A program made the position numbers and the translations under genes. The notes below the pieces were generated by a model. It saw nothing but the letters and a program-made list of their open reading frames with translations, made no database searches and was not told the origin of the DNA. Of a DNA stretch of 64,000 nt, positions 1-13,600 are shown in pieces (within the stretch, counting starts at the first letter, position 1; every line of letters begins with the position of its first letter). This DNA comes from Ascaris suum (lineage: Eukaryota > Nematoda > Chromadorea > Rhabditida > Ascarididae), in NCBI GenBank assembly GCA_013433145.1, contig CM024182.1, positions 3,210,501 through 3,274,500 on the forward strand, written 5' to 3'.

Positions 1-2
1 TC

Positions 3-182
3 ACCTATTCAAATAGCTACTTTCATTGCAGTGTGATTTACGTGAACAGCTTCAAAGAGCTCTGTGACTTTTACGCATTGGAAAACATGTGCTTGAATAT
101 CATGAACATGAATAGTGACTCAATATCTGTAACCAACAACAGTGGTGAACAAGCATCTCGGCATCACAGAAACCAACGTCAC
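3..182 (+). CDS. Possible partial last exon at the left edge, unidentified
   Basis: A plus-strand frame is open from base 3 to a TAA at 180-182, giving about 59 residues. Its first 40 residues read like an alpha-helical segment (motifs FKELCDFYALENM and CLNIMNM), loosely like the helical tail behind a BTB domain. The last 20 residues are rich in His, Asn and Arg and look less protein-like. A possible donor GTAACC at 133 would end the exon there instead. I see no acceptor inside the window, so the gene would begin to the left. The opposite strand has no competing exon that I can support. This may also be chance. Confidence 0.22.
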
Positions 183-370
183 CTTAGGTGCTAAGAAAAT
201 GATACAGTTGTTCGAAGTTTCTTTGCGAAATAGGAAGAACGACGTCGTCGTGGTTGTCTGATGTGCCCCCTTGTCAACTACGCTCGTGATCTTTTCCCTG
301 CCTCTCCTCACTCTAGAGGTCTCAAATAGTTGTTAAAAACAGTCAATCGAGAAAATGGGAAAGAAACTAA

Positions 371-3300
371 CTAAAACAAACCAAAGTAAACAAGGTGGTG
401 AAGTCCAGCCATAGGTCCGAGATAAACACCGAGTGCATTTTGCTCCCATTTACTCGTTTGGGGTCTATCACCGAAAGGATTGTCGATCGGATGGCTCTCA
501 ACTGAAACGATCGACTCTACCAGTAGGGTTAGTAAAAATAACGGCACAAACAACTATTGTCGCTTACCTATCGCTTTCATTCAACCTTAAGACGGCAGTA
601 AAACCTGGTGGATGCTAAAAAGTAGTAAATCAAATTGATGGGCATTGGAAAGCGTTAAAATAATTTAATGAAAAGTGAAAACACTTCCGAAAACCAATTG
701 GAAAAAAACGAATGCGATAACTCATTTACGAATAAAAATGGACAACGAGTCGCTAAAGAAAAATGATTTTTTGCATAAAATATCAATAAAATTTTCCACG
801 TTAATGGGCTCATAACTACAACCTATACAATAATATCATCCAACGAGGACATTTAAACGGCAAAGAATCGACGCTCATCCACCTGTAATCAACGGTACAA
901 CGTTCAGGTAGAGATCCACTCAAAGTACATACATTGTGCGATCACTGAAGCGAGCAACTGCACTCGCTGATGATACGATGACGCCACATGTGTTTCCCAG
1001 CATCGTTCTCTTGTCTGCTCAACACTAGCAATATTGCTGTGGCAAACCTTAAACGCATCATGTGAAAAAAAACATTAACTGTCACAACGAAATCCTCCTG
1101 CCCCCCTCAGATGCCGTCAAGAAGAAAATATTTTAACAACCATAAACAGATGACATCTGCATTAATAAAGTCTCCAATTTTTCTATAGTCTAAATTTTTT
1201 CGACAAAGATGACTCTTAGCATTCAAAGGAATATAAAACATGCTCGGAGAGAACGACTTCAAACATGACGTAACCATCAGAAGACATCACAATATATTAC
1301 AGCAGCCTGAAAGCTCTCATCATATCATAAGCCAAATTTCACAGCTCAAAGCTTTCACGTTTGCTTCGATCACATCAGTATGGTTGAAGGGTAGTAAACA
1401 CTTACCTTGCAATGCAAAGCTTCATGGCCACCAAACAATCCATCAATTTTGAACCGGCATGAGCTACTATCTGCGACAATTGCCAACTTCTGCAGAGCCC
1501 ATTCCCTTGTGACGCCTTCAACATCCAACACTTCCGGTGACTCGAGTTTGCCTTGCTCCTCCAATACCTCCACCCTCATCGCATACAACCTTGCAAGCAT
1601 CGTGAAACGATCGACGCTCTCGTCAACAACACGACCCGGATGGAACTCTTCCTGAATAATTCAGCAGTAACCAACAACTGCGCGCCGATATACACTTCCA
1701 ATAAAAAATACGCACCGAAAATCCATTTAAATACTTTCCAATCACTTGAGAGAAGGTAAAACCCATTGGGGGTTTGTGCAACCAATTTTCCATGATATAT
1801 TCAATCAAAACAAAACCTGATCCACTGATCTCTTCAGAAGAAGTGAAATTTGCATCAACTAAAAACAAGCAGTGAAATTTCTCTTCAAACTGCCTATTGT
1901 TAAGGCTAACTACGAAGTACGCATACACCCATTTGTTAGGCTGTCAACGCAACGATCATTCAACTCTCCTTGACTAGCGTTTCTTTAGTCCTTATGTTCC
2001 TCCTTTTTCATTTCTCGTTTCACTAGAACCCTCCACCAATTCTCCTTCCCCTCTCCTCTCCAGGTTGTAACCCGTTGTCATAGAGTATCCTGGTCCCCAG
2101 TTAGTTTACTGCCTTGGCGTTTTAACAGGGAAACATTCGACCGTTCGTACCGTCCGTATTGGCACGGATGAGAATAGAAGACAGGATTTGAATTTGAAAG
2201 AGCTGCACCCTGGGCAATGCATTATCAACTATACTACCCATCCTCTTAGTTCAGGCGAAACGATAGATAATGAATAATTAAGCGAAAAAGAGAAGAACGA
2301 ACGACGTATGTCTTTATGTGAAGTATGGAATGAATGTGATCATCGACTGCATCGAGATCGGCGTCTGCCTTGTAGCAAATACTGCACGCCCACCACGGCG
2401 ACGAGCAAAACGGCATCACAAACTCATGGATGCACTCCAACCCTTAAACACAAACAATAGCTGCTATAGCCTTTCTATGCGGCAACCTTACAGTTTACAA
2501 CCTTCTAACCGAAAGGATTACGCATTTTATAGAATCCTAATAGAGCTAATTCAATTTAAAATAAGAGTTGTTCCGCGAACTTATTAAAAGATGTGGTGGG
2601 AAGGAAAGGGGAGGAGGGGAGGGAAGACAAATACACAATAACTCCAAAACTCACTCCCACTACATAAAAACACTAAACACTATGTGCCTCTTCATTCCGT
2701 CTAAATAACACTATCATGTATCCATTAATCGAGCACCTATCAATCACTGATGCATCTGCGCACTTCAAACGACCCACCACATATATCATCGGCAGGTAAC
2801 AAAGCAAATGAGACCAGATAACCCACTGAAATAAATCTAATTTCCAATACAGCTTACCAGCTGCAAGTGTGCGAGATTTTTTGTATCTTTCCAGCAGCAC
2901 CGATCGCCTATTCGACGGCTTCAGTGAGCGGGATTCCTTCGAGAAGAAATCATATAAAGTCACCCGCTGAAAAACATAAGCAAATCCTAATAAATATTAA
3001 TCTCAGAGCAATAGTCTACTACCTCAACGTCCGTGCAACTATTGAAGCGCTATACCTGCGAACAACGATTTCCCTCTCAAATACTGCCTAGTGAAGCGGC
3101 ATCTGTACAATGCTTTTAGGTAAGTACGAGAACTATGAATATTTTTATTAACCAACAAAAATGGATAACAAATTACTTGTCTATCAAAGATTACATAAAC
3201 ATCAATGCCCAATAAGGTGTCGTATCGCGAATAAACTTTGCTAATTAGCATCCCTATGCGATAGCAATAAAATAAACAAAAGTATGCAAATAACCCAGAT

Positions 3301-5236
3301 ATGAAAATAAAGAAAAATATATTCATTGAATACATAAAAACGTATGAAGTTTGTTTTTGAAATTTCAAGTTAATTGTAGGAAGTAAATAAGATATGGCAT
3401 ACCTTAATATGTGAATTTGAAAATGAGTGCTCAGTTTTATCTTCAGCTGTGGAATGTTTCGTTTGACAAACCTGAAATCGTTACTAATAATATAAATCTC
3501 ATCGCCCTATAATTTAAGTGAAAGATGCATAAAATTACAATATTATTTCAACCTATCGAAATGCTCCTTAAAAACCTTTCATTTATTTTCGAGTTAATCA
3601 TTTAAGTTAATTTCGACTTTTCAAAAATCATTACAAGTTAACTATTTTTAGTTCACAATTTGCTCACAGAATTATTATGCTTATATTTCTTATTATAACT
3701 ATATATCTCAGAGAGTTGTCACGTTTGTATTTGCCTATGCCGCCTCCTATCACCTACATTTTTGAATGCACACCTGCACTACATTGAAAATCGACCTAGT
3801 TTGCCATCACATGCCCATCACTCGTCGCGTTCACTATCATATACACGAACAAAGAAGCAATCAGAAAAAGTGGTGGGTATTAAATTCCAACTAATTAAAA
3901 AAAAAGGAAATCATCACGCTAAAAGCAAAAACACACCAGACAAACATCTCGTAGCCATACATCAGAACGCCATGCGGGAAGTTCCTTCAATGCGGATAAC
4001 GTTCTTGTCGAAGATGTGCTAATTTTTGCTGTCATAATATTCACACTCCGTTATGTTTTATTAATATCAGCAGGAAATAAGAGATCCTTCGAATATATTT
4101 CTATCACTGAAAGATAGATATATTAGAATACAACAGTGACACGTTTATTGTAGAAAAATTAACCGCATTACAAGTCTTGGAAAAAATTAACCCATTTATG
4201 GAGAGCGTTCACATTAGCGGAGCAGCATTAGAGGCTGCAATATCCTTTCATTGTGAATTCAAATATATCATTAACTTGTAGGAGTGGTTATGCTCTTTTC
4301 TGCAGAGTTCTGCCAGAAAACAATTATATAGTGCATTAGAAAAGGCGAAGAAATATTACATATGTAACAGCATTTTAAAATGAGCCCCGACAAAACCGCT
4401 TCAGCGCCATCTGACAAAAGCGCCACCCAACAGTACGGCCGTCGACACTTCTCTTTTCTAATAAGACGACCGAAACCCGCAGTATAACAATCTCTTCCAC
4501 GTTGAACAAAGTGATATCGCACTTTTTGAAAAATTAAAAGCTTACCACCCGACTGTCAATATCATTTGACTCTTCTCTATGCGCAAGACCTCGAAAGAAA
4601 AAACGAACCTCATAACCTTAACATCATAATCCAACTTGAGTATGATTCAGGTGAGAGATTTTAATATTGCTATGAAGCTGCAAGTTTCCGAAGGAAGAAA
4701 ATGAGAGGGAAAATTGAAAGTAATGGTGATGAAATGATGCAGCGCATTTATTCTTGTGCATCTTAACATTGCGACGCCGTTTATGAGAATGCCTCCGAAC
4801 AGATTGTACTGCTTTACAGCAATAGGACGGAAGCACATCTGCCATTGTTGTCCTGTCCGAAACACGCAATAAATAACCGTTGACGCACTATTTGCTGGTC
4901 TCATTGAGGGCTAAGATTTTTCAAGTTCTACTGGATATTCCCATGAATTGTCCTGTTTTTTAAATCCTTTTGACTTAAATTGAGAACCGACATAAACGAG
5001 AGTTAGTAATTTCTGCCCTGTGATTCTCGAAACGGCCAATTCTTCTCTCACCTTTCCAGGTCATCAGAACCAATGGCTCCCACGTCCTCCTTCTTGTACT
5101 CGGGAATGTTGGGTGTGCTTACTCGAGCAGTTGCATGCTCATGCGTTGGAACCGGCTTCAAAAGAAAAGCTGTCGACGGACAACCACCTCCGATCATCCA
5201 AGGAAGAGACCAGCACAGCAAACAATCCGAATCCAT
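371..5236 (-). CDS. Tandem matrin/U1-type C2H2 zinc-finger protein, 334 aa, seven exons
   Basis: Exons in transcript order are 5236-5052, 4018-3937, 2966-2858, 2442-2306, 1651-1406, 1047-933 and 501-371; they total 1005 nt with consistent phase and a TAG stop. Finger 1 (about residues 145-167) has C145, C148, H161 and H167, preceded by a GLECIHEF stretch and followed by TYEEFHPG. Finger 2 (about 252-279) has C252, C255, H273 and H279, and an intron falls between its two cysteines. Spacing CX2C-X12-HX5H and CX2C-X17-HX5H fits double-stranded-RNA/U1-like fingers rather than the TFIIH-type C2H2, so a nuclear RNA- or DNA-binding role is likely. A helical region (about 180-215, motif RLYAMRVEVLEEQGK) links the fingers. 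The N-terminal 60 residues hold no domain I know. The start is the ATG at 5236; an in-frame ATG at 5275 is the alternative. Exons 2 and 7 are the least certain. I cannot name an orthologue. Confidence 0.68.
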
Positions 5237-6101
5237 GATTCGGAACACAAAATTTGCATAAACGCAATTATGCATATCAAAGATGCGACATTTCGAATGC
5301 GCAAATCTCCCACGTGATTATTGACGCAGAACGTTTCACTCATACAAACATAAATTTACTGGGCTCTTTTTTGTAATTTCTGATCCTATGATCATCACTT
5401 TGGTCTTACTCAAACAGACAGGTTTACCCCACCATTCTACAGTCACTGTTCCCTGAGGTTTAAAGGGGTGATCCGTATGAAGTGAAAGTTACGAACTTTA
5501 GTCGTGAACTATGTTCCGACATCTGACAGGCGCGGGACTTAGATGGGTCGTTAAAGCAGAGGCTATTTCGCTCAATCCCCCATCAGAGATAACGAAATCT
5601 AGAATGAGGGTATAGGTCGTTGTGGAAAATCACATAAGGAACAGTGGTAGCGAACACGCCAAGCTACAGCCTCTCTGAGGTGCTTCATGATAGTTCTTCT
5701 TTATGATTTTCGCGTTTTTTAAAATTTAAATTGAAACATGCCACAAACAAGGGTTTATAATTTTTGAGATACAACAAACCTTCGTTTATTGTATCTCATT
5801 GTATCTCAGGTGCTGTCCGACTTCGAGCTCAGTGGCACAACATATTTCGTTAATACCACAAGTTCGATGGTTTTTAGCCCGTCAATATTGCTGAGGTGCG
5901 TTCACTTCACTCAAGTCCTCTTCGGATTCTCACAGACATTCACTGCATATGTGAGTATAGAAGATTACTTGTGTAGCCGAAAGAAAGTTTCTAATTTTAG
6001 GAATTCCCATGTGTTCACTTCTCTTTTATCAGCAGTATTTTATAATCCACACGTCAAACTGATCACTATTTCTTGAGTCGCACTTATATGTGTACACATA
6101 T

Positions 6102-6256
<155 letters not shown>

Positions 6257-6753
6257 GAGAGAGAGAGGAAGAGAAAGAAATCTACAGGTTGTGGGATTTG
6301 AAAAGTTGACTAGGCGTTCATGAATAAACTGATGTTAATGTCACGGCTGAAACCCGCTATGAAAGCTGTTCGAAAGTGCCGAAGGCGCGGGGTTGTTGTC
6401 TACTGCTTCCGAGACGCCGAAGTTGCGAGGCCACACGAACAAATAAATTAAGCAAAACAGTGAGCTCCCAGTAAAGCATTAAAACTGAATAATTATCTGT
6501 ATAGACGACCGTTTAAGTGAACGAATGAATTGAAACGAATTTATTCTCAAACTTATGAGGACATTAATATACATGTCATAAAGCAAAGTGACCAATATAC
6601 GAAACAGACGGCAGCCGAGAATGAGAGAAAAAAGCGAAAACAAATCTACAAACAAAAATAAAGTGAACGTCATGTCATAATACTTAACAATTAAGAGAGG
6701 ATCTATATTTACAAGGACAGTAGGTTAAATGAGAACACATGAAAAGGAGAATA

Positions 6754-6770
6754 GGGGGGGGGGGGGGGGG
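6754..6770. repeat. Poly-G tract, 17 G
   Basis: A run of 17 consecutive G in intergenic AT-rich DNA; one of eight G/C homopolymers of at least 10 bases in the window. Confidence 0.95.
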
Positions 6771-7360
6771 CACAGTCTTAATTCTCTTACACGAGATGCG
6801 ATCCCAAGTAGTTCCGATCGTAGCGATGTGACTTTCTTTTTAAAATCTACAGTGATTTCGCTTTCGAAATTCCATCCGTGACAGAGTTCCACGCATTTAT
6901 TATTCTGCTTCAGCAAAAGTATCAGTCCGCAACTGTTAATAGTGAGCGTGAAGGAGTGTGCCGATCGAGTGCGGTCATTTGTGGGAGGTATTCCGAAGAA
7001 CCGATCAGAGAGGAGGCAAACATTTTCACGAACAATGTTCTAGGCCATATAGAGAACTAAGCGAAAACGGCGCGCCTAAAGCACCTGCAAACTTAGCGCA
7101 CCAATTTGCAGCATGCAGTTAGATGTCACAAATGTTCGGATATAGTATCTTCTGAACAATCGAAGAGTGAAGCGCTTTTGAACATTTTCAGTCAGATTTA
7201 GGTAATGAGTATCTCTGCAAGGGTCCGATCGAGATCACACAGTGCAATCTTTTTCGAGAATTGGATGGACGTAAGTTGTAAATAATCAGTGAGTAGAAAT
7301 ATATCTCTGGAAGAGAATATCGTTGAATTATAAAAGTCCTTGCATTTGCATATTTTACAA

Positions 7361-7920
7361 TTACGAAATATGGTCGTGGAATGTAAGATCGTTGTTGATC
7401 ATAAAGCGTAGATGTTTAACAACGCTGGACGCTAGGATAGCACTGCCATTATTTACAGAGGAATTTCCAGAGCTGGTTCGTCCAAATCTGATAATAATTT
7501 TTTTCTGGGGCCTAAAGGAGCAGCCACTGAGGTGACCAGCGGTCAATATGGTCAAAATATGTTGAAGATTGCTGGTGGTGGTAAAGACTTTGACATCATT
7601 GTCAAAGAGGAAGCACTTGGAATTAGGCGAGCGGAAATTGGGTATCATTAATAAAGACCTGAGAGATGGAGTGGCCCAAGACTACTCCTTGTGGAACACC
7701 AGTGCTGCCCTCTTCAAAGTCAGACGTAGAGTTCCCAACGCGTACTAATCAGGAACGAACGGAAAGGAAATCATGAATTCAATGAAACAGAACCTCTGAT
7801 TACGTAGAAATTCGGTTTCGGGAAGAGCTATAGTAAAGAAGGTGAATCAAAAGCTTTTCTAAAATCACACTAAACACAATCAATATAGTCACCACGATCG
7901 ATGCGAGAAAGCTAACTTTG
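7361..7920 (-). mobile_element. Decayed non-LTR retrotransposon (LINE) reverse-transcriptase fragment
   Basis: Reading the minus strand from about 7920 down, successive frames give RT landmarks in the expected order: a DYIDCV...DFRKAFDS motif (RT motif A), a GVPQGVVLG motif (motif B), an FDNDVKVF stretch where the (F/Y)ADD catalytic box should be, and then PQKKIIIRFGRT and VKHLRFMINNDLTFHDHIS from the thumb region. Stops and frameshifts separate the pieces, and the DD catalytic pair is broken by an Asn, so this copy is dead. Family resemblance is to CR1/Jockey/RTE-like LINEs; I cannot choose between them by eye. Confidence 0.8.
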
Positions 7921-8660
7921 AAGAATTCTACGAAGGATAGGTGTTGTTGATCTCTTATTGAGGAAACCACAACATCGTTTTGCGTGTGTGTAATTGTTTT
8001 TATTCAAATCTTGAGAGAAACAACAACAAGAAAACTGTACTGGAGAGTAAAATCTATAATGATACTGTTGCTTCGCCGATGCATTTTAGACAGATACGAT
8101 TGTTTGTAGTGTGACCGTGTAATGCGTCGAATAGACATAAAATAATAATTTCTGCTGAGGTTTCGGGCCTTTGAGCCATAACCATAGCACACACCAGGTT
8201 GGAAATCATCACGTAAATACATTTCACGGAATTACGAAAACTGCCACGTTTATGCAAGGGAAGAGGATTTCAGAAGATTAATGCAAGAGGAGGAAGAGAA
8301 GATTTTAGAAAATAAAGAAGGATGAGTTCAAAGATCGCGAGATGGAAGGTTGGTGACGATGGATAACTCGATGCAACCGTTAATCGTTGATTTTAGAGAG
8401 CTTATGAGTAGCAGTTGTAGTAATGTCTTTATTGTTCATATACGAATAAAAAAAAGATAAAGAGATAAATTAACGCGAAACGGAATAAGTCATGCGTAGC
8501 CATAAAATGCAATGTTTATACATATATAGGTTTGCAAGAAAACAACGACCAGACCCGTGGAAAGTGAAGCTGCACAGATAACTTTATAAAACTATGCGAA
8601 CACAACATTATATACAGCACGCATAAATAGATGAGATCGAGGCTCAGAACCTGAGTGGAG
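7921..8660. other. Gap between LINE fragments, nothing supported
   Basis: Short minus-strand frames at 8004-8257 have no recognisable domain. AT-rich, probably decayed repeat or unique intergenic DNA. Confidence 0.45.
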
Positions 8661-8911
8661 CTAAGTGCAAATGGAGTGAAAGTCCAAAGAGTCAAGCCGA
8701 TTCATGAATACGGTTAAATTTTGCGCATCGACTGCGCTTTGAGGTAAATGATTCCAGATTCGTACAACGCTGAATTGAAACCCATGCAAGTTACAACGGC
8801 GTAGTTCGGATGACGACAAAACTGATACCAAACCACTATCCACTTGATAAGATCAGGAATTTCGCTTGACTGCACTCCTTCAGCAGCAATAGAGAAGTCG
8901 GCTTCAGCCAT
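8661..8911 (-). mobile_element. LINE 3' ORF end relic
   Basis: Two overlapping minus-strand frames, offset by a frameshift, give the typical C-terminal tail of CR1/Jockey-type reverse transcriptase ORFs: a hydrophobic segment with RIWNHLPQSAVDAQNL and FMNRLDSLDF, equivalent to the usual 'R..LWN.LP..V..A.S...FK..LD' ending. It lies 5' (on the minus strand) of the RT core at 7361-7920, so it belongs to a different or rearranged copy. Confidence 0.65.
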
Positions 8912-8998
8912 GATCTCCTTCGAGGACTCTTACGGCACTCCAACAAGGACGCGTCTTTTAGCATTTGCCTGCAGCACAGCTGCGTCGGTATGCGCTAC

Positions 8999-9631
8999 TC
9001 ATGCATAGCATACCGTTGAACACAGCGCCGAGCTGGAGCTAGGCGAGCTTGAATCATTATCAGGATTAGCCAAAATAGCCTGAGCCAAAGATGAAATTGC
9101 AGTAATAAGATTGTGCATTTTCGATAGGAGCTCTTTGCGTTGCTCCGAAAGCAGGATTCTCAGAGAACGAGCAATACGTTGAGCAAGGAGAGGGGCTAGC
9201 GCAGTATACGCCACCTTCAAGTCAAAAGGAAAATTGGACCTGGCAGTCATGATGGCAATAATGATAGTAATTGTTGTAGTGATCCCTCTTGGATAAGGCC
9301 CATGGCGATGGTGACGGTAGTAGATAATAATAATAATTAATAATATTTGTTGATGGCGAGTACCAGAAGCGCATGTAAAAAAATATTTTGCTGAAAGTTT
9401 CGCCGTTTCACCCATCATAAGGAGTGCATTAAGTACCTTGTGGAAGCGCCAAGTGTTATATACACGCAGAGTTGGTGCTGAAGAGTATAAGGAAGGGCAA
9501 TTGAGGTGATATAGAGGTACAGCGATAAGGGTTTTTGAGGGATAAGCTAGATGATTTACGAGCTGAATTGACAGAACAATGGCAACAAGGAGAATATATT
9601 GGTCACAATAAGGAGAGTGTGTACATATCAT
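8999..9631 (-). CDS. Uncharacterised 210-codon open frame, doubtful
   Basis: This is the longest uninterrupted frame in the intergenic region. It starts from a non-ATG codon and has no splice-site support. The middle is low-complexity (runs of Ile from a TAA/ATT repeat at 9330-9350). From an internal Met the last 84 residues look more protein-like: a helical stretch with LLAQRIARSLRILLSEQRK followed by a Ser/Pro-rich tail. It could be the start of a mobile-element protein or a chance frame. I would not annotate it as a gene without homology. Confidence 0.15.
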   Translation of the reverse strand: MICTHSPYCDQYILLVAIVLSIQLVNHLAYPSKTLIAVPLYHLNCPSLYSSAPTLRVYNTWRFHKVLNALLMMGETAKLSAKYFFTCASGTRHQQILLIIIIIYYRHHRHGPYPRGITTTITIIIAIMTARSNFPFDLKVAYTALAPLLAQRIARSLRILLSEQRKELLSKMHNLITAISSLAQAILANPDNDSSSPSSSSALCSTVCYA

Positions 9632-10685
9632 TCAAGAAACTTCAAAGCCTCAACTATATCAACTTTTTTACTAATTGTTGGTCGAGGAGACTGTCGGTCT
9701 ACAAGAGAATAACGATAGCATGGAGATGGATCGGAGACGGATTACTACACATAAGTGAACGATTAGTGCAGAACATGACGAACTAGGATAATTTAATGTC
9801 ATAGGCGAATGCTTCAAAAAAAATTAGACGTTTCTATTGCAAGTTCAATGGTTCCCGTGACGATTCACAACACCTCACATGGAGTGCAAGTCACGGTAGT
9901 GCTCTATACTCTAGTGCAAGAATGAGCGTTGTTCGGTTCGATGTTCGCAACTCGTGTACTCAACGTCGATCGCGTCATGCCGACAAAAAATGCTTCGACA
10001 GCTGTTAGGAGTGTGCATGAGTTCAGGCACTGTTGCAGACGGGTCGAAAGAATGGATAAGTATGGATGTGAAGATGCGTTGAAAGTTTTTTTGCGTTGGT
10101 GGCAACAGTAGGTTATATAGCTAATTTAAACAGTCTGTTCGGATTTTTATTTCAATTTTAGTGTTTAATAGGAAGTTCAATTATTTAGCTTGATTTATTT
10201 GTCGGTGTGATTATAAAATTGCAATGGAGTTATAAACTTCCCTGAATAATTGGGAGGGGACTTTATTGGGGCCTAGTTAATTCTATTGGAACTTCATTAA
10301 GGTTCGAAGCGACGTATTGACAATATTTCAGTAATATGCGAAAACAATTTTTGTCAGCTTTACGATAGGATAAAAGGATGGAGTTTCTAAGGGAAAAAGT
10401 CTATTCTTCTACTGAATGCTTGGAAAAGGTAGAAGGGGGGGGGGGAGGGGCATATTCAGATGGCTGGTACTTATTCTCGTCTATTTACTCAAATCAGTTT
10501 TCAAAGGTTGAGAACCAATATGGCATAATTTAGCAAAAGGTGGATAGCCTTTGTGAGTTCTTTAGTGAGTACTTTGGCAGCTGTATTGGTCAATATGCGG
10601 AAATCACTTGTTTATTGTTCGAAGCTCACTCAAGAAATGTGCAAATAAATTCTGATACTGCAAATGATGTTGTCTTCTAGATCTA
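9632..10685. other. Intergenic, presumed 5' flank of the SLC38A9-like gene
   Basis: No supported gene. Contains a 11-base poly-G run at 10435-10445 and AT-rich sequence. The true transcription start of the downstream gene, or a spliced-leader acceptor, should lie here, but I see no decisive signal. Confidence 0.5.
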
Positions 10686-13600
10686 ATGGAATCTACAAGC
10701 GCACCCAACAGGTACAATGCTGACCAACCTTCGAACAGGTATTTCATACAACTTTCTCCAATATAGTATTACTTCCTCTGTATATTTTGGCTGTACACGG
10801 AGAGGGCATCTGCAGAATATTTTTCGTTTCACTATGCGCAATGCGTTTTATTGCGTATAGAAAAATGAAAAAAATTGGATGATATTGGTTCGCTCTATCG
10901 TTTGAATTACCTACATTCCCCCCCCCTTTTTTTATTTTCCCCTAGTATTCCCACATGTTTTCGGATTGCAGATAGAATTCTTTTCGTTTTTCGGATTCTT
11001 TCGTTTTTCGTTACCAATCGCTGAGAGACCTCCTCACACGACGGTTTTCTCGTCCTTTGAACCTCTTTCTTCTTTCCCGACATCATTACTGATGTAATCT
11101 TTAGTATAATTTCATGTTCTACATCTCTGTTTTCTTCTTTGTAATCCTCTTTCAGCATTGATGTTCAATGCCGCGTTTACGAAATAATTGCCGCAAATGA
11201 TAACGCCAAATATGGCTCAAGATATGCAAATACAAATAGATGCAAATGCAACATCACGACAATACACTCTATAATTGTAAATACACAAAAACTTGAAATT
11301 GATTGACATAGTTGTAGTGTAAATTCTGATTGCATAACACATGAGAAATATGGATTTACAACTGATCGAAGTCACAATCAATCGCGATCCATTAAAGCAT
11401 TGCACATTTCCTAAATGTGTAACTCATATTTCACTTCATATTAGCATAATTGAGGTTGCCGAAATTTGAACAAGTAAACAAATATCACTAATCTATACTC
11501 TTTTATTTTGAAGTAGTAGAAATCGAGAGGAATGCTCCATAAGTAGAAAAGTTTTGCGATCATTGGTGAGATCTCACTAGGAGTTTTTCATCAATTTCCT
11601 TCGAGAATTATTACGTATTTACTCTACGCTATTGAAAAAATTTTCTTCCTGGTTATTCGACTCTCATATTTTTCATTTCGTATCCACTGCGCTCTCATCT
11701 TTTCAACCTCACCGACGCAGACAGACATAACATAATGCAAAGTTTGCTTAAGGCTAAAGATTCCAAATATCTAACGTTTCTCTCATATCGTTTTCAATTT
11801 TTTTTATTTCTGTTATATCTGCGTGTAAGAGGAGCTGTTACATCTCGACATTCAGTGTTTTTTTTTACATTTTTGTGCATTTATTTTGCATAAATTACGA
11901 TAACGTCACATGTCGCGTATTTGTTTATCAATATCTTTGTGCTTATTATTTGTTAGGCAGTTTCAGCTCGTGAACAGCTATATAATAGTCTTATAAGATT
12001 TATTGGTTATAACGGAAGACCTAATTTGTTCTCTTATACCATATATTATGGTATATCGATTACGAAAAAAAGGATATCACTCTTTAAATGTGAAAAAAAA
12101 TTTGTATACATTTTACATTGGTGATTTTTTCTTTCATTTTAGGGTGACCTGATTATCCAAGAAATAAATTTGCATAAAACATAAAGGCATAATTTTGCAT
12201 ATTTACTTTTTTTTCTAGCATGAAAGTATTGACTCAAATGAGTGCGATGCAAATTCGCGTATTGTGCCAGCTTGTCTGATACTTTATTTATTCAATGAAT
12301 GATTTGAGTGACTTCTACTCGTCATTAAATTTTATTGAATGGACGTCGTTGTGCTCGTCACTGATTAAAAAATCATTGCTCATAAAGCATTTGCTATTTT
12401 TGATATCGTTGCATCAAAACGTTGCTTAACAAGTTTATTCTAATAGAAAAAAAAAACGGATTTCCGCCCGATAAAAAAATATTCATTCGGCTATCATTCC
12501 GTAATGTCCACTTGCGCCTGATCAGTAGTAGAGTAATAAGTGTGGTTAACTTTTTTTCAGCGAGGATTTCATTGGGAGCTCCTCATTAACAGCCGATGAA
12601 TATCTACGACCGTCAAAACCACGTGGTGGATCGCTGAGACGACCGTTTGCTTATGAAACGTATTCACATCCGTCTGGAATGGCGGCACCGACCGTCGGTA
12701 AGCTCATTTCGATTTGACGTGAAGAGTGAGTTGTTCGAGCTTAATATCATCAACTTCGACTCCTATGCCAGTGTCTATTTTTGAAGATATCAAAGCGCAA
12801 GTTTGCTTTGTGCAGTATGTACAACAAAAATGTTGGCAATGATGAAAGCAGGAGGTTTCATTTTATTGCACTCTCTTCTCTCTTCTCTCTTTTACAATGC
12901 TATCTCGATCTTGTCGTATTTGATATGCATATTGTGCTTTAAAGGAATAAAGAAGCGTTCCACATCGAATACTGAAAAGAATTGCTAATGGATGCATTGC
13001 GGAACATTCGTTTTCCTTATTGCTGGCCGATGTACATTCCTCCCTATTCCCCCAGTTGTATAGAGTGGGGATCCAGCTTTTCCTCATAGTTCTCTTCGAC
13101 CATTTTATTTTGAGGGAAAGATATAAAAAAATCCTGGACAATGCGCTTTTTGCAAAAAAGAGAAGTTGCTGGATTAATAGCACCGATCGTCGAAGATTGC
13201 AACTATACTTCTGGAGGTTTACCGGAAATTCTGGATGTTTGCCGCATAGTACAGTTCTGTGCACTTCTTTGAAATTGATAGAATATGGATGAGTGCCGAC
13301 ATATAATCCTTATAGGTCCTTTGCCATCTTACAGAAATGAAGCAAAAAAGTGAAAGAAGCGAAGCGGAAATCGATGAAAGATTGAATGAGAAGAGAATTT
13401 TGAAATTGTCGACACCCTTGTTTAACGATATTTTTGAAAGAATTCTTGAAGGAGCATTTAGATTTCTTTATTTCTTTGCAGCCAACGTGAACATTTCCCC
13501 AACGGGAGAAAATTATCGCTGATGACAAAATGAGGCAATTCTTATTGCGAAAAAGACGTTATAAACTTGAATCTCTTTGCAAATTTTTGAGGTAAACAGA

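Noticed and set aside
8999..9631. 210-codon minus ORF as a real gene
   Set aside because: No ATG at the start, low-complexity centre, no splice partner and no recognisable domain; kept only as a doubtful entry.
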